Source: Gp6-AA40 sp035647075 (GTDB taxonomy: Bacteria; Acidobacteriota; Vicinamibacteria; Vicinamibacterales; UBA2999). From it: a DNA stretch of 5,254 bases. The stretch lies in assembly GCA_035647075.1 (NCBI GenBank), contig DASROF010000032.1, forward strand, positions 1-5,254. The letters run 5' to 3'. This document shows, in pieces, positions 4,522 to 5,254 of this stretch. The stretch's first letter is position 1. Each line of letters starts with the position of its first letter. Both the position numbers and the translations under genes were made by a program. A model generated the notes under the pieces. It was given only the letters and a program-made list of their open reading frames with translations, had not been told where the DNA came from and ran no database searches.

Positions 4522-5040
4522 GTGCCGACGCGAGACGACGAGCAACTGACCGACATCGTGAACCGCGAGCGGTCGCGGCTGCGGAGCTTCATCCGCCGGC
4601 GTGTGGCGGACCCGCGCGACGCCGAGGACGTCCTGCAGGACGTCTTCTCCACGCTGGTGGAGGCGAACCGGCTACTGATGCCGATCGACCACATCACCGG
4701 ATGGCTCTACCGCGTGGCGCGCAACCGCATCATCGATCTGTTCCGGTCACGGACGATGGAGCCGCTGGAGCTCGAGGATCTGCTGCCGTCGGGACTCGCC
4801 GGGCCCGACGAGGAATACGCCCGCGCGGCACTGATGGAGACGCTCGAGCAGGCGATCGCCGAGCTCCCGCCGGACCAGCGCGAGGTGTTCATCGGCCATG
4901 AACTTGAGGGGCGCAGCTTCAAGCAGATGGCCGCGGCGACCGGCGTGAGTATCAATACGCTGCTGTCGCGGAAAAGGTATGCGGTGCTCCGGCTGCGCGA
5001 ACGGCTGCGACAAACATACGACGACAGGACGAAGGCGTGA
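4522..5040 (+). CDS. ECF-family RNA polymerase sigma factor
   Basis: 172 residues, the usual size of an extracytoplasmic-function sigma factor. Region 2 spans about residues 13-78 with the core-binding motif DAEDVLQDVF (33-42) and the -10 recognition stretch GWLYRVARNRIIDLFR (60-75). A Glu/Leu-rich linker follows (79-100), then region 4 at about 105-165 with ELPPDQREVF (114-123) and a helix-turn-helix FKQMAAATGVSINTLLSRKRYAV (133-155) for the -35 element. GTG 4522 is the start because an in-frame TAG lies just upstream at 4516-4518, and the next candidate, GTG 4558, would cut into region 2. AGG at 4513-4515 is a modest ribosome binding site. It directs RNA polymerase to a stress or envelope regulon; no typical anti-sigma (zinc-finger) gene is visible, and the next gene is a small membrane protein. 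Confidence 0.93.
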   Translation: MPTRDDEQLTDIVNRERSRLRSFIRRRVADPRDAEDVLQDVFSTLVEANRLLMPIDHITGWLYRVARNRIIDLFRSRTMEPLELEDLLPSGLAGPDEEYARAALMETLEQAIAELPPDQREVFIGHELEGRSFKQMAAATGVSINTLLSRKRYAVLRLRERLRQTYDDRTKA

Positions 5041-5050
5041 GGATTTCTCT

Positions 5051-5254
5051 ATGAGCATCAAGCGGTTTTTGAAGTGGTATTACATCGTTCCATTGGCGAT
5101 CGTCGGCGCCCCGATCATCATGGCGCTCTTCGTTCTGGTCGGCGGCGGGATCGTCATGCTGCTGTGGAACTGGCTGCTGCCGCCGCTGTTCGACTGGCCC
5201 CAGATCACGCTTCTGCAGGGATTCGCGATGGTCGTGCTCTGCCGGATTCTGTTC
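5051..5254 (+). CDS. Small membrane protein downstream of ECF sigma factor (3' end outside window)
   Basis: 68 residues from ATG 5051, open to the right edge. GAGGA (5039-5043), seven bases upstream and overlapping the sigma factor's TGA, is a strong ribosome binding site, so translation is probably coupled to the sigma gene. After a basic start (MSIKRFLK) there is a long hydrophobic helix at about 12-38 that includes VGGGIVMLL, then a conserved-looking WNWLLPPLFDWPQITLLQ (39-56) and the start of a second helix (57-68). The pattern MLLWNWL.P.LF..P.IT..QA...V...ILF recalls small membrane proteins encoded beside ECF sigma factors in Acidobacteriota and Bacteroidota, whose C-terminal part is often rich in His, Trp and charged residues. 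It may act as the regulator of the sigma factor or be a target of it; that is inference. Function is unknown. Confidence 0.75.
   Translation, partial: MSIKRFLKWYYIVPLAIVGAPIIMALFVLVGGGIVMLLWNWLLPPLFDWPQITLLQGFAMVVLCRILF

Overview
This is a high-GC bacterial window with leader-peptide-bearing exported proteins of unknown function (a DUF6152-like protein and a Trp-rich partner), tandem DUF6644-like membrane proteins, an ECF sigma factor, and intergenic spacers filled with 7-bp tandem repeats and the palindrome GTCCGGCTTCAGCCGGAC. From general familiarity, this combination fits Acidobacteriota, most likely a Vicinamibacteria-type soil or sediment lineage. That placement is an inference from gene content and repeat style, not from a marker gene.

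Layout. Bases 2-325 hold the 3' end of a rightward sterol desaturase/fatty-acid hydroxylase gene. It converges, with an 18-bp gap, on a leftward gene (344-904) for a left-handed beta-helix N-acetyltransferase of the WbpD/WlbB type. A divergent spacer (905-1025) with a plausible promoter leads into a rightward exported-protein pair: a 447-residue Trp-rich protein (1026-2369) and a 160-residue DUF6152-like protein (2449-2931). The gap between them (2368-2448) is built from AGTTCGT heptads, a 7-bp-stem palindrome and a GGGA-rich stretch that supplies the second gene's ribosome binding site. A 133-bp degenerate heptad dyad (2940-3072) then precedes two tightly spaced, paralogous four-helix DUF6644-like membrane protein genes (3083-3607 and 3610-4248). 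The spacer 4249-4521 is dominated by a large nested inverted repeat (4258-4460) enclosing a terminator-like hairpin with A and T tracts. The window closes with an ECF sigma factor gene (4522-5040) and, immediately downstream, the start of a small membrane protein gene (5051 to beyond 5254).

How the genes work together. The 447-residue protein and the DUF6152-like protein probably form one transcription unit and act in the periplasm or outside the cell. The two DUF6644-like proteins are very likely co-translated and may associate in the inner membrane. The sigma factor and its downstream membrane protein look translationally coupled. No evidence links these three units functionally.

The most unusual content is non-coding. 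At least three distinct 7-bp-period repeat families occur within about 2.1 kb. One runs in frame through a cytoplasmic or periplasmic loop of a membrane protein. Two dyad elements with related ends (TTGGTCCTT...TGCCTGGT) flank the DUF6644-like gene pair. I see no CRISPR array, tRNA, rRNA, transposase or clearly novel defence system.
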